Of a stretch of DNA of 64,000 nucleotides, positions 1-8,114 are shown piece after piece. The DNA lies in contig DATFGQ010000076.1 of NCBI GenBank assembly GCA_035249305.1, positions 1 through 64,000 of the forward strand, in the 5' to 3' direction. Position numbers and translations under genes: made by a program. Under the pieces are notes generated by a model, which did no database searches, was not told the origin of the DNA, and worked only from the letters and a program-made list of their open reading frames with translations. This DNA comes from DASUNP01 sp035249305 (GTDB taxonomy: Bacteria > Acidobacteriota > Blastocatellia > UBA7656). The number at the start of each line of letters is the position of its first letter. Position 1 is the stretch's first letter.

Positions 1-37
1 TGATAAAGCCGATAGAGTACCTGAGAAAACGAAGCAA

Positions 38-67
38 AGGCCAGGCTATCAGCCCGGCCTGCTTTTT
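38..67 (+). terminator. Intrinsic terminator of an upstream plus-strand gene
   Basis: A 10-bp stem with one A-C mismatch (38-47 with 51-60, three-base loop) is followed by GCTTTTT. It probably ends a plus-strand gene lying before the window. On the minus strand the trailing sequence is less T-rich, so it is a weaker terminator for lon. Confidence 0.55.
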
Positions 68-84
68 CAGGGATTCGATTATAG

Positions 85-208
85 AAGGCGGGACAAGCTC
101 CTTCTTAGCTTAAAGCCTATGGGGCTTGTCCCTGCCCGGATGGCCGTAAGGCCATGACCGTCATCGCCCTGCGGGCGATCCGGGCAGGGACAAGCCCTGC
201 CCCTACAG
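85..208. repeat. Dispersed palindromic element, copy 1
   Basis: Outer arms of 20 bp (122-141 and 178-197) are perfect reverse complements. They enclose two smaller hairpins (GGCC-gtaa-GGCC at 142-153 and GATCGCC-type arms), and the right edge ends CCCCTACAGG. A second copy with the same GGGCTTGTCCCTGCCCGG arms lies at 39680-39828. No ORF is present, so it is a non-autonomous palindromic repeat between lon and the preceding gene. Confidence 0.7.
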
Positions 209-221
209 GTCGATCTCAGAT

Positions 222-2678
222 TTACGCCCCGGCCTCTCCGCCGGCTTCGAAGCTCGCCTCGCTACCCGTAGTCACGGGCTCAGTCTCGGGCTGAGGCTCC
301 TGGCTCGCGGGCGCCGTGGCGGGCGAGAGCGTCTCCCGTAAGAGCTCGTCTATACGGTCGACAAACTTTATCTCAAGCTCGCGCAACGTCTCTTCCGGAA
401 CGTCTTTCAGGTCGGGCTTGTTGCGCCCAGGCAGCACGACGCGCTTCATCCCCGCGCGCCGCGCCGCAAGGACTTTGCCCTTTATCCCGCCTACGGGAAA
501 GACCAACCCGCTTAGCGTTATCTCGCCCGTCATGGCCGTGTCGTTCCTGACCGGGCGGCCGGAACATAGCGACGCGAGCGCCGACACGATGGCCACGCCC
601 GCCGAAGGCCCGTCCTTCGGTATCGCGCCCGCGGGCACATGGACGTGGACGCCATTCTTTTCAAAGATCTCTTTGCAGTCGATGCTTATCTCCTGGCCGT
701 GCGACCAGAGGTAGCTGTGCGCGGCCCGCGCGGACTCCTGCATCACCTCGCCCAACTGCCCCGTAAGAGTCAGCCCCTTAGAGCCGGGCAGCAGAGTCGC
801 TTCGATGAACAAGACTTCGCCGCCCATCTCCGTCACCGCAAGCCCCGTCGCCACGCCGGGCGGCAGAGTCTCGCGCGCCATCTCGTGGAAGAACCTCTCG
901 TGCCCAAGATACTCTTCCAGGTCGTCGGGCATTATGGTGAAGACTTCGCCTTCGCCCTTCGCCACCTTCAGCGCGACCTTGCGCGCGAGCCGCCCGATCG
1001 TGCGCTCCAACTGGCGGACGCCCGCCTCGCGCGTGTAGCGGCTGATGATCGCCGCGATGGCTTCGTCCGTGATTTGGAGTTGTTCTTCGCTCAGGCCCGC
1101 CTCCTTGATCTGTCGCGGCGCCAGGTAGCGCTTCGCGATGTGAAGCTTCTCCTCCTCGCTGTAACCCGAAAGCTGAATTATCTCCATGCGGTCGCGCAGC
1201 GCGTGCGGTATCGGCGACAGCGCGTTGGCCGTGGCGATAAAAAATACTTTCGAGAGGTCGAACGGCAGGTCGAGGTAATGATCCCTGAAAGAGAAATTCT
1301 GCGCCGGGTCGAGTATCTCGAGCAGCGCCGAAGCCGGGTCGCCGCGAAAATCCATGCCGAGCTTATCGACTTCGTCGAGCATCATCACGGGGTTGTTCAC
1401 GCCCGCGCGCCTGAGCGCCTGAATGATGCGGCCCGGCAAGGCGCCTATGTAAGTGCGCCTGTGCCCGCGCAGCTCCGCCTCGTCGCGAACGCCGCCCAGC
1501 GACATACGCTCGAACTTGCGCCCCATCGCCCGCGCGATCGACTGGCCCAGGCTGGTCTTCCCCACGCCCGGCGGGCCGACGAAACAGAGTATCGGCGCTT
1601 TGGTCTTCGGGTTGAGCTTTATCACCGCGAGGTGCTCAAGTATCCGCTCCTTTATGTCGTCCAGGTCGTAGTGGTCTTCGTCAAGCACCTCCCGCGCGTG
1701 ATTCAGATCGAGATTATCGTCGGTCGCTTTCATCCACGGCAGGTCTAAAATCCATTCCAGATAAGTGCGTATGACATGGTAATCGGGCGCGGCCGCAGGC
1801 AGCCGCTCAAGCCTTCGCAGCTCGCGCTCGGCCTCGGTCCTCACGTCGTCGGGCAGGTCGGCCTTCTCGACGCGCTCGCGCAGGAGCGCCGCCTCGGCCT
1901 GCTCGGGCTCCGTCTCGCCGAGCTCTTTTTGAATCTGCTTCATCTGCTCGCGGAGTATGTAATCGCGCTGCGCTTTGCCCAACTCCTCCTGCGCCTGCGA
2001 AGCTATCTTCGCGCGTATGTCGAGGACTTCGACCTCGCGCGTCAGGTACGAATGCATAAGGCGGAGCAGCTCGCTCTCGGTGTCCGCCTCAAGCAGCGCC
2101 TGCTCCTGCGCCACTTCGAGCTCAAGCACGGAGCCGAGGAAGTAGGCCAGCCGCACGGCGTCGTCGGCCTGCACGATGATGTTCCGGATCTCGGCCGGCA
2201 CGTTCGGCAGAAGCGCGAGCGCCTTCTGCACGAGCGCGTCTATGTTGCGGCGCAGCGCCTCGACTTCGGGCGTCTCTTCGCGCACGGGCTCGGGCAGTAT
2301 CTCGACGCGGGCCCTGAGGTAAGGCGACTGCTCGGTGAACCCTATTATGCGAAAGCGCTCCTGGCCCTGGACGATCAGATGCAGCATCTCTTCGGTGCCC
2401 GGCGACCGCATCATCCTGTTTATCACCACGAGGGTTCCGACGGTGTAGAGGCTTGACACAGTCGGCTCGGTCTCGCCGTCTTCGCGCTGCGCGACTACGC
2501 CGAGGAGCTTCTCTTCCGTAGCCAGGGCGGCTTCGGCCGCGCGCAGGCTGAGCGGTCGCCCGATCGAAAGGGGCGAGATACCCGAAGGGAATATCACTGT
2601 GTTTCGCAGCGGGAGTATGGGAAGCTCTAAGGTTCTGTTTTCTGTATTCGTATTTTCGGTATTCGTATTTTCAGACAT
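222..2678 (-). CDS. lon: ATP-dependent protease Lon
   Basis: This is an 818-residue cytosolic AAA+ serine protease that degrades misfolded and regulatory proteins. The N-terminal substrate-binding domain occupies about 20-225. A coiled segment with YILREQMKQIQKELGE follows at about 240-255. The AAA+ domain has Walker A GPPGVGKT (368-375) and Walker B VMMLDEVDK. The C-terminal protease domain has the catalytic dyad Ser692 (in PKDGPSAG) and Lys733 (in GGIKGK). Length is typical for the family. ATG at 2678 is chosen because AGGGGAAATA precedes it; an in-frame TTG 15 bases upstream lacks a ribosome site. The extreme N-terminus is an Asn-Thr-Glu repeat encoded by short DNA repeats. It is last in the clpP-hsp20-lon run, 68 bp after hsp20. 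Confidence 0.97.
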   Translation of the reverse strand: MSENTNTENTNTENRTLELPILPLRNTVIFPSGISPLSIGRPLSLRAAEAALATEEKLLGVVAQREDGETEPTVSSLYTVGTLVVINRMMRSPGTEEMLHLIVQGQERFRIIGFTEQSPYLRARVEILPEPVREETPEVEALRRNIDALVQKALALLPNVPAEIRNIIVQADDAVRLAYFLGSVLELEVAQEQALLEADTESELLRLMHSYLTREVEVLDIRAKIASQAQEELGKAQRDYILREQMKQIQKELGETEPEQAEAALLRERVEKADLPDDVRTEAERELRRLERLPAAAPDYHVIRTYLEWILDLPWMKATDDNLDLNHAREVLDEDHYDLDDIKERILEHLAVIKLNPKTKAPILCFVGPPGVGKTSLGQSIARAMGRKFERMSLGGVRDEAELRGHRRTYIGALPGRIIQALRRAGVNNPVMMLDEVDKLGMDFRGDPASALLEILDPAQNFSFRDHYLDLPFDLSKVFFIATANALSPIPHALRDRMEIIQLSGYSEEEKLHIAKRYLAPRQIKEAGLSEEQLQITDEAIAAIISRYTREAGVRQLERTIGRLARKVALKVAKGEGEVFTIMPDDLEEYLGHERFFHEMARETLPPGVATGLAVTEMGGEVLFIEATLLPGSKGLTLTGQLGEVMQESARAAHSYLWSHGQEISIDCKEIFEKNGVHVHVPAGAIPKDGPSAGVAIVSALASLCSGRPVRNDTAMTGEITLSGLVFPVGGIKGKVLAARRAGMKRVVLPGRNKPDLKDVPEETLRELEIKFVDRIDELLRETLSPATAPASQEPQPETEPVTTGSEASFEAGGEAGA

Positions 2679-2693
2679 TATTTCCCCTATCAA

Positions 2694-2735
2694 CCTGAAA
2701 TCTCAAATCCGGAATTTGAAACCTCAGACGATCCT
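2694..2735. repeat. Heptamer repeat tract (TTTCAAA type)
   Basis: Between hsp20 and lon the sequence reads as seven-base units of the type TGAAATC / TCAAATC / TGAAACC with an inverted centre (TCAAATCCGGAATTTGA). It belongs to the same family as tracts near 5405, 40201, 53469 and 56176. Confidence 0.5.
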
Positions 2736-2746
2736 TGGCTCACGGC

Positions 2747-3115
2747 CTAGCCATTGCAATCGATGTGCAATATCAACCACCCGTCGCGCGACTCCGTGCG
2801 GACCTCGGCGCTTGAAAGGTCGCACGGTATCTGCAAGACCCGCTCGAAGCGACTGTAGGTGATCTCAAGCTGGTAGTAGCTCCAGCCTTCCGTTATGACC
2901 CCGTCGCGTCGGACGCCGCGGACTATGAGCCTGTCGTCGGCTACCAGGACCTGCACGTCTTCGGGCTTTACGCCAGCGAGGTCGAACTTGATCTTCCAGC
3001 CCTCTGGGCAACGGTATATGTCTACGGCGGGCTGCCACAGCGGGCCACTCGAACGGCGGAACGACCCTTCGCTGGTCAACCTCTCGATGAATTTAACGTC
3101 CTTGTGTCTTGACAT
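2747..3115 (-). CDS. Small heat shock protein, Hsp20/alpha-crystallin family
   Basis: This 122-residue protein is a small ATP-independent holdase. The alpha-crystallin domain covers roughly residues 28-122, with WQPAVDIYRCPEGWKIKFDLAGVK, the V-x-V edge strand DRLIVRGVR and the C-terminal strand DGWLILHID. The usual C-terminal I-x-I tail is absent; the protein stops at DCNG, so it is slightly short for the family. Its ATG overlaps the clpP stop codon (TAATG), implying translational coupling. It would keep clients soluble for the Clp and Lon machines encoded around it. Confidence 0.9.
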   Translation of the reverse strand: MSRHKDVKFIERLTSEGSFRRSSGPLWQPAVDIYRCPEGWKIKFDLAGVKPEDVQVLVADDRLIVRGVRRDGVITEGWSYYQLEITYSRFERVLQIPCDLSSAEVRTESRDGWLILHIDCNG

Positions 3116-3738
3116 TATCCAGCTACTCCGGCACCTATTTTTGTGATTTCGTCCTGCTCGCGCGAGGCGAGCACCGAATCTATTATCCCGTAATCGACCG
3201 CCTGCCGCGGGCTGAGGATGAAGTCGCGCTCAACGTCGCCATCGATCTTCTCGAAGCTCTGGCCCGTCGCTTCGGCCAGTATCTCCGACAGCCGCGTGCG
3301 CATGCGGAGCATCTCTTCGGCGTAGATCTTGACGTCGGTCGCCTGCCCGGCCAGCCCTTCGATCGAAGGCTGGTGGATCAGTATCCGCGAATGCGGGAGC
3401 GAATAGCGTTTGCCCTTCGTCCCGGCGGCCAGAAGAACCGCGGCCATCGAGGCGGCCTGCCCCATGCAGATGGTCACGATGTCGGGCTTGATGAATCGCA
3501 GCGTGTCGTAGATTGCGAGCCCCGCCGTTATCGACCCGCCGGGGCTGTTGATGTAGATAGAGATGTCGCGGTCCGGGTCCTCCGATTCCAGGTGAAGCAG
3601 CTCGGCCACGACAATGTTGGCCACGACTTCGTCTATCGGCGTGCCCAGGAATATTATGTGCTCCCTGAGCAGCCTCGAATAGATGTCGTAGTGGCGCTCG
3701 CCCCGGCTCGTGTTTTCAACTACGGTTGGTATCAACAT
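3115..3738 (-). CDS. clpP: ATP-dependent Clp protease proteolytic subunit ClpP
   Basis: This is the 207-residue tetradecameric serine peptidase that works with Clp ATPases in the cytosol. The catalytic triad is visible: Ser97 in GQAASMAA, His122 in ILIHQPS and Asp172 in VERDFILSP. The N-terminus MLIPTVVENTSRGERHYDIYSRLL is canonical. ATG 3738 is therefore preferred over an upstream GTG, which would prepend 17 residues translated from a heptamer repeat. The stop overlaps the hsp20 start. No clpX follows, unlike in many bacteria; the next gene is hsp20, then lon. Confidence 0.97.
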   Translation of the reverse strand: MLIPTVVENTSRGERHYDIYSRLLREHIIFLGTPIDEVVANIVVAELLHLESEDPDRDISIYINSPGGSITAGLAIYDTLRFIKPDIVTICMGQAASMAAVLLAAGTKGKRYSLPHSRILIHQPSIEGLAGQATDVKIYAEEMLRMRTRLSEILAEATGQSFEKIDGDVERDFILSPRQAVDYGIIDSVLASREQDEITKIGAGVAG

Positions 3739-3740
3739 CT

Positions 3741-3811
3741 TTCTGAGTCCTGAGTCCTGAGTCCTGAGTCCTGAGTACCTGTTTTTCACTCAGGACTCAG
3801 GACTCAGCACT
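3741..3811. repeat. Heptamer repeat tract (GAGTCCT type) forming a hairpin
   Basis: Five tandem copies of TGAGTCC on the left (about 3742-3777) face reverse-complement copies of ACTCAGG on the right (3788-3807), separated by acctgttttt. The transcript of this spacer between the baeRF gene and clpP would fold into a long hairpin that reaches almost to the clpP start codon. Confidence 0.7.
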
Positions 3812-3814
3812 TTT

Positions 3815-4951
3815 CTAGAACCTTAAGATCGCGCCTATGCCTATGCCCGCCATCTTGTCGGCGGCAGCGCCCGAGACCATCTGAACTTTGCCCGCCTGGT
3901 CGAGGACCCTGTGCGAGGCGCGGTTGACCAGGTCCGGCGCGGGCTGAAGCTTGCCGCCGCAGAAAGAGCACTCGTCCGGCCCGGCTTCGAGCAGCACATG
4001 GCAGGATTCGCACTCCTTGCCTTCGGCGTGGTAATCCTTCGCCACGACCAGACAGTAGACCCGCTGCTCCTGTATGGCGGCGAGCGTGTCCGACAGCCCT
4101 ATGACCGCGCGATCGTTCTTCATCGCGGCCGTTATCATCCCGTCGACCATGCGCGCCTCGTCCTCGTGCTCGGACTTCTGCTGCACCGCGCGGATCTCGT
4201 TTACGACACGCTCGTAGTTCGCCTCAAGCGGGACCGATATCGCCCCTATGATCATCTGTTCGAGCCGCTTGGGCAACTCGTTGGTGAATAGCGACGTGGC
4301 CTCGACCGGCCCGCCCACGACTATCCTCGAGAGCTTCTTTCGCTCGACTATGGCGCCCAGCTCGTCGGCGACGCGCTTGGCGTGCCACTTCAGGTGCTTC
4401 GTGTGGTCGCGCTCCATCTGGCCCTGGGACCAGATGTGGTCGGTCCCCGTGGTCGAGTGTTTGTTAGGAACGTCGGAGAGAATCTCCGCCTGCTGCTGCA
4501 TGCCTTCGGCGTCTACCGTCAGTATGCGCGCGCGCTGTTTATCCATCAGCACGACGACGAACCGGTCGTGGTCTTCGATCACTTCGAAAAGCGGCCGGAC
4601 CCAGGGCTGGGGCGACCACCGGGCTTCTGTCGGCACCTCGACCTGTAGGTCGCGCTGCCACCAGAAGTCGTGAGACGAGTCGGAGAATATGACCAGCCCT
4701 TTCCCCTTCGGCGTGTAGTCTCTCAGGAAGCGAAGGACGCGGTCGGCCTCGCTCTCAAACTTCGGCTTGTTGTTCTCGGCCGCGATCTGCGTCTCAAGCA
4801 AATGGCGAAAGCAATTCTCGACAGCCCTTTCGAACCCGCGGTTCAAGTTCACCGCGTTCGATTGATCGATGTTGACATACAGACTCAGGACTTGTGAGTC
4901 GGGGCCAGATACGTACTTCTGCAACTCGCGTACATCGTCATACGAGATCAT
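3815..4951 (-). CDS. Bacterial archaeo-eukaryotic release factor-like protein (baeRF/VLRF1-type)
   Basis: This 378-residue cytosolic protein resembles the bacterial eRF1-related (baeRF, family 10-like) proteins, thought to act at the ribosome or in rescue. An N-terminal alpha/beta domain (about 1-130) is followed by an eRF1 domain 2/3-like region with FVVVLMDKQRARILTVDAEG and SRIVVGGPVEATSLFTNELP. A C-terminal treble-clef/zinc ribbon with two CxxC pairs (KECESCH and DECSFCGG) follows at about 328-352. ATG 4951 is chosen because GGAGG lies seven bases upstream; an earlier TTG at 5011 overlaps the preceding gene. The family call is from motif style; the exact subfamily is uncertain. It sits inside a chaperone/protease cluster, which fits a role in protein or ribosome quality control. 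Confidence 0.72.
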   Translation of the reverse strand: MISYDDVRELQKYVSGPDSQVLSLYVNIDQSNAVNLNRGFERAVENCFRHLLETQIAAENNKPKFESEADRVLRFLRDYTPKGKGLVIFSDSSHDFWWQRDLQVEVPTEARWSPQPWVRPLFEVIEDHDRFVVVLMDKQRARILTVDAEGMQQQAEILSDVPNKHSTTGTDHIWSQGQMERDHTKHLKWHAKRVADELGAIVERKKLSRIVVGGPVEATSLFTNELPKRLEQMIIGAISVPLEANYERVVNEIRAVQQKSEHEDEARMVDGMITAAMKNDRAVIGLSDTLAAIQEQRVYCLVVAKDYHAEGKECESCHVLLEAGPDECSFCGGKLQPAPDLVNRASHRVLDQAGKVQMVSGAAADKMAGIGIGAILRF

Positions 4952-5007
4952 GCCATCCTCCTTGTCCCCAGTATTTTCGTTTATGAACATTACGGGATCA
5001 GCGCGGG

Positions 5008-5340
5008 TCAAACCTGCGCCTGCGCGACAGGCGCATTGATTCGACCTTCCGGAAAAATCTCTTCCAGGGTGACCAGTCTCCCCTCGTCAAGATAAGCGTC
5101 CGGCGCGTCGTCGGAGAGAAGGAAAAACTTCGTCGTCCCTTCGGCCCCGCGCCCGCTCGTCACTTTCTTCATCGTTGAACGGTCCAACCGCGCGGGCAAA
5201 AAGATCATCAGCTCGGGGTTGCGCTCCTTATAGCGCGCGACCGCGTCACTGCCCGACCAGACCGGTATCACAAGCTCGCCGTTTATCCCGCGGGTGAAAA
5301 GATCGCCGTTGGCACGTCTCATCACAAACAGCTCGCTCAT
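5008..5340 (-). CDS. Conserved hypothetical protein (110 aa)
   Basis: I do not recognise a family. It is a soluble 110-residue protein with no signal peptide or membrane segment. It begins MSELFVMRRANGDLFT and carries VIPVWSGSDAVARYKERNPELMIFLPARL, suggesting a compact alpha/beta fold. ATG 5340 has an excellent AGGAGG site. It lies upstream of the baeRF gene with 56 bp between stop and start, and is probably cotranscribed. Its constant company with stress genes here suggests, but does not prove, a proteostasis or translation role. Confidence 0.65.
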   Translation of the reverse strand: MSELFVMRRANGDLFTRGINGELVIPVWSGSDAVARYKERNPELMIFLPARLDRSTMKKVTSGRGAEGTTKFFLLSDDAPDAYLDEGRLVTLEEIFPEGRINAPVAQAQV

Positions 5341-5383
5341 ACGAGTTGGACCTCCTGTCTAATTGGCAAGCGTCGTTACGCTC

Positions 5384-5392
5384 ATGATAGCA
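5384..5392 (-). promoter_or_regulatory. Possible extended -10 promoter for the 110-aa ORF/baeRF genes
   Basis: On the minus strand TGC-TATCAT forms an extended -10 element about 45 bases before the ATG at 5340. The -35 region (TTTCAA, 18-bp spacing) is poor. This is inference from sequence only. Confidence 0.3.
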
Positions 5393-5404
5393 CTTAATTT
5401 ACTC

Positions 5405-5467
5405 GATTTGAAATTTGGATGGCGGATGATGCGCTTTCGCGCGCCGCGATTTCAAATCTCAAATCCC
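5405..5467. repeat. Heptamer tract flanking a GATGATGCGC palindromic module
   Basis: GATTTGAAATTT on the left and GATTTCAAATCTCAAATC on the right are inverted heptamer-type arms. They surround GATGATGCGCTTTCGCGCG (about 5426-5444). The same GATGATGCGC/TTCGCGC module recurs at 39697 and, inverted, at 39769 and 27233. It lies between clpB and the 110-aa ORF. Confidence 0.5.
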
Positions 5468-8098
5468 TCACTCCCCGCTCCTCGTCGCCGCGGCCTGCGC
5501 GGTCGAAAACGTTATGCGATCGCCCGCCAGCCCTATCTGGACCGTCGTGTTGTCCCTCACGTCCCCCTTCAAGATCAGTCGCGAGAGCGGGGTTTCGATC
5601 TCGCGCTGGATGGTCCGCTTTAGCGGGCGCGCGCCATAGACCGGGTCGTAGCCCACGCGCGCTATGTGAGCCTTCGCCTCCTCGCTCAGCTCTAAGGTCA
5701 CCCGGCGGTCGCGCAGCCTCCGGCGGAGCTGTTCGAGCTGTATGTCGACGATCTTTTTGAGGTCCTCTTCCGACAGCGCGTGGAAGACTATGATCTCGTC
5801 CACGCGGTTGAGGAACTCGGGCCTGAAGTGATGGCGTAGCGCGTCGAGCACTCCCTCCTTCATGCTCTCGTACTGGTCGCCTTCGAGCTGCCCGTGGTAT
5901 TCGAGGATCAGGTGGCTGCCGATGTTCGAGGTCATTATGATGATGGTGTTTTTGAAGTTCACCACCCTGCCCTGACCGTCCGTGAGCCGCCCGTCGTCGA
6001 GTATCTGGAGCAACACGTTGAACACGTCATGGTGAGCCTTCTCGACCTCGTCGAAAAGCACCACGGAATAAGGCCGGCGGCGCACGGCCTCCGTGAGCTG
6101 GCCGCCTTCCTCGTAGCCGACGTAACCCGGAGGAGCGCCGATCAGCCGCGCCACCGTATGCTTCTCCTGGTACTCGGACATGTCTATGCGAATCATCGCA
6201 TGCTCGTCGTCGAACAAGAACTCCGCGAGCGCGCGGGCGAGCTCCGTCTTGCCCACGCCCGTCGGCCCGAGAAAGATGAACGAGCCGATAGGCCGGTTCG
6301 GGTCTTTCAAACCCGAGCGCGCGCGTATGACCGCGTCCGAGACGGCGCTCACGGCCTCGTCCTGGCCGACCACGCGCTTGTGAAGATGCTCTTCAAGCGA
6401 GAGGAGTTTTTGAAGCTCGCCTTCGAGCAGCTTCGACACGGGTATGCCTGACCAGCGGCTCACGACTTCGGCGATGTCCTCTTCGTCGACCTCCTCTTTA
6501 AGAAGCCGGTTGCGCGACTGCTGCTGGTCGAGCGAGCCTTCGTACTCTCGCAACTGCTTTTCGAGCTGAGAGAGTGTGCCGTAGCGGAGCTCGGCCGCGC
6601 GGTTCAAGTCATAGTCGCGCTCGGCCTGCTCGACGGCCACCTTAGTCTCTTCGATCTGCTCGCGTATCGCGCGGATCTTCTCGACAGACTCTTTTTCGGC
6701 CTGCCAGCGCGCCTTGAGCTGGTCGGCATTCGCCTTCAGATCGGCCAGCTCTTTTTCGAGCCGCGCGAGCCGGTCCATAGAAGCGGCGTCGCTCTCTTTC
6801 TTGAGCGCCTCGCGCTCGATCTCAAGCTGCATCACGCGCCGCAATATCTCGTCGAGCTCTCCGGGCATCGAGTCGATCTCGGTCCGCAGCTTCGCCGCGG
6901 CTTCGTCTACGAGATCGATGGCCTTGTCGGGCAAAAAGCGGTCTGAGATATAACGGTGCGAAAGCACGGCGGCGGAGACCAGCGCCGAATCTTTTATGCG
7001 GACGCCGTGATGGACCTCGTAACGCTCGCGCAAACCGCGAAGGATCGAGATCGTGTCTTCGACCGTAGGCTGGTCTACGACGACGGGCTGGAACCGGCGC
7101 TCAAGCGCCGCGTCTTTTTCAACATGCTTGCGGTATTCGTCCAGCGTGGTCGCGCCTATGCAGTGGAGCTCGCCGCGCGCGAGCATAGGCTTCAACAGGT
7201 TCGACGCGTCGACGGCGCCTTCGGCCGCGCCCGCGCCTACGATCGTGTGCATCTCGTCTATGAAGAGTATGATCTCGCCTTCGGACTTCTGTATCTCGTT
7301 GAGCACGGCCTTGAGCCGCTCTTCAAACTCGCCGCGGTACTTCGCCCCCGCGACGAGCGCGCCCATGTCGAGCGCGACGATCCGCTTGTTCTTGAGCCCT
7401 TCGGGCACGTCGCCGCGGATGATGCGCTGCGCCAGCCCCTCGACTATCGCCGTCTTGCCCACGCCGGGCTCGCCTATCAGCACGGGGTTGTTCTTCGTTC
7501 GGCGCGACAGCACCTGTATGACGCGGCGTATCTCGTCGTCGCGGCCGATCACGGGGTCGAGCTTGCCCGTCGAGGCCATCCTGGTCAGGTCGCGGCCGTA
7601 GCGGTCGAGCGCCTCGTAGGTCGCTTCGGGGTTCGTGGAGGTGACGCGCTGGTGGCCGCGCACCTGAACGAGCGACTGCATCACGCGGTCGCGGGTCGCG
7701 CCCACCGTCTTGAGCGCGCGCGACGCGGGGCCGCCCTCTTCTATGATCGCAAGCAACAGGTGCTCTACGCTTATGTAATCGTCTTTTAGCTTCTTCGCCT
7801 CGTCTTCGGCGATGACCGAGACCTTCTGCAACCGCCCGGAGATGTAGACCTGCCCGACGGTCCCGGCCGGGCCTGTGACTTTGGGAAACTTACTGATCTC
7901 GTTTTCGAGGACCTGCTTGAGAGGCTCCGTGTTCACTCCGGCCCTGGTCAGCACCGAAGGCACAAGGCCGCCTTCCTGCTCTAGCAGCGCGAGCAAGAGG
8001 TGCTCGACTTCTATCTGCTGGTTGCTGTAGCGCGTGGCGAGCGATTGAGCCGCGCGAACAGCCTCCTGCGCCTTTTCCGTAAAACGATTGATGTCCAT
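5468..8098 (-). CDS. clpB: ATP-dependent disaggregase chaperone ClpB
   Basis: This is an 876-residue Hsp100 disaggregase that threads aggregated proteins through a hexameric pore with DnaK/DnaJ help. The Clp_N repeat domain covers about 1-145. NBD1 has Walker A GEPGVGKTAIVEG (about residue 206) and Walker B ILFIDEMHT. The middle coiled-coil domain runs from about 400 to 525. NBD2 has Walker A GPTGVGKTELARALAE (about residue 608) and SVVLFDEVEKAH. Presence of the full middle domain separates it from ClpC/ClpA. ATG 8098 follows AAGGAGAGCAAAGGG. It lies 16 bp after the dnaJ-like gene and is its likely operon partner. Confidence 0.97.
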   Translation of the reverse strand: MDINRFTEKAQEAVRAAQSLATRYSNQQIEVEHLLLALLEQEGGLVPSVLTRAGVNTEPLKQVLENEISKFPKVTGPAGTVGQVYISGRLQKVSVIAEDEAKKLKDDYISVEHLLLAIIEEGGPASRALKTVGATRDRVMQSLVQVRGHQRVTSTNPEATYEALDRYGRDLTRMASTGKLDPVIGRDDEIRRVIQVLSRRTKNNPVLIGEPGVGKTAIVEGLAQRIIRGDVPEGLKNKRIVALDMGALVAGAKYRGEFEERLKAVLNEIQKSEGEIILFIDEMHTIVGAGAAEGAVDASNLLKPMLARGELHCIGATTLDEYRKHVEKDAALERRFQPVVVDQPTVEDTISILRGLRERYEVHHGVRIKDSALVSAAVLSHRYISDRFLPDKAIDLVDEAAAKLRTEIDSMPGELDEILRRVMQLEIEREALKKESDAASMDRLARLEKELADLKANADQLKARWQAEKESVEKIRAIREQIEETKVAVEQAERDYDLNRAAELRYGTLSQLEKQLREYEGSLDQQQSRNRLLKEEVDEEDIAEVVSRWSGIPVSKLLEGELQKLLSLEEHLHKRVVGQDEAVSAVSDAVIRARSGLKDPNRPIGSFIFLGPTGVGKTELARALAEFLFDDEHAMIRIDMSEYQEKHTVARLIGAPPGYVGYEEGGQLTEAVRRRPYSVVLFDEVEKAHHDVFNVLLQILDDGRLTDGQGRVVNFKNTIIIMTSNIGSHLILEYHGQLEGDQYESMKEGVLDALRHHFRPEFLNRVDEIIVFHALSEEDLKKIVDIQLEQLRRRLRDRRVTLELSEEAKAHIARVGYDPVYGARPLKRTIQREIETPLSRLILKGDVRDNTTVQIGLAGDRITFSTAQAAATRSGE

Positions 8099-8114
8099 CC
8101 CTTTGCTCTCCTTA

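Noticed and set aside
639..1748. Long plus-strand ORF antisense to lon (369 codons)
   Set aside because: It is an Arg/Val-rich shadow of the GC-rich lon frame, with no ribosome site and no recognisable motif.
3741..3811. Heptamer tracts as CRISPR arrays
   Set aside because: Units are only 7 bp, adjoin without spacers, and no cas gene is present.
5011..5011. TTG start for the baeRF protein overlapping the 110-aa ORF
   Set aside because: ATG 4951 has a strong GGAGG at good spacing and the extra 20 residues are not protein-like.
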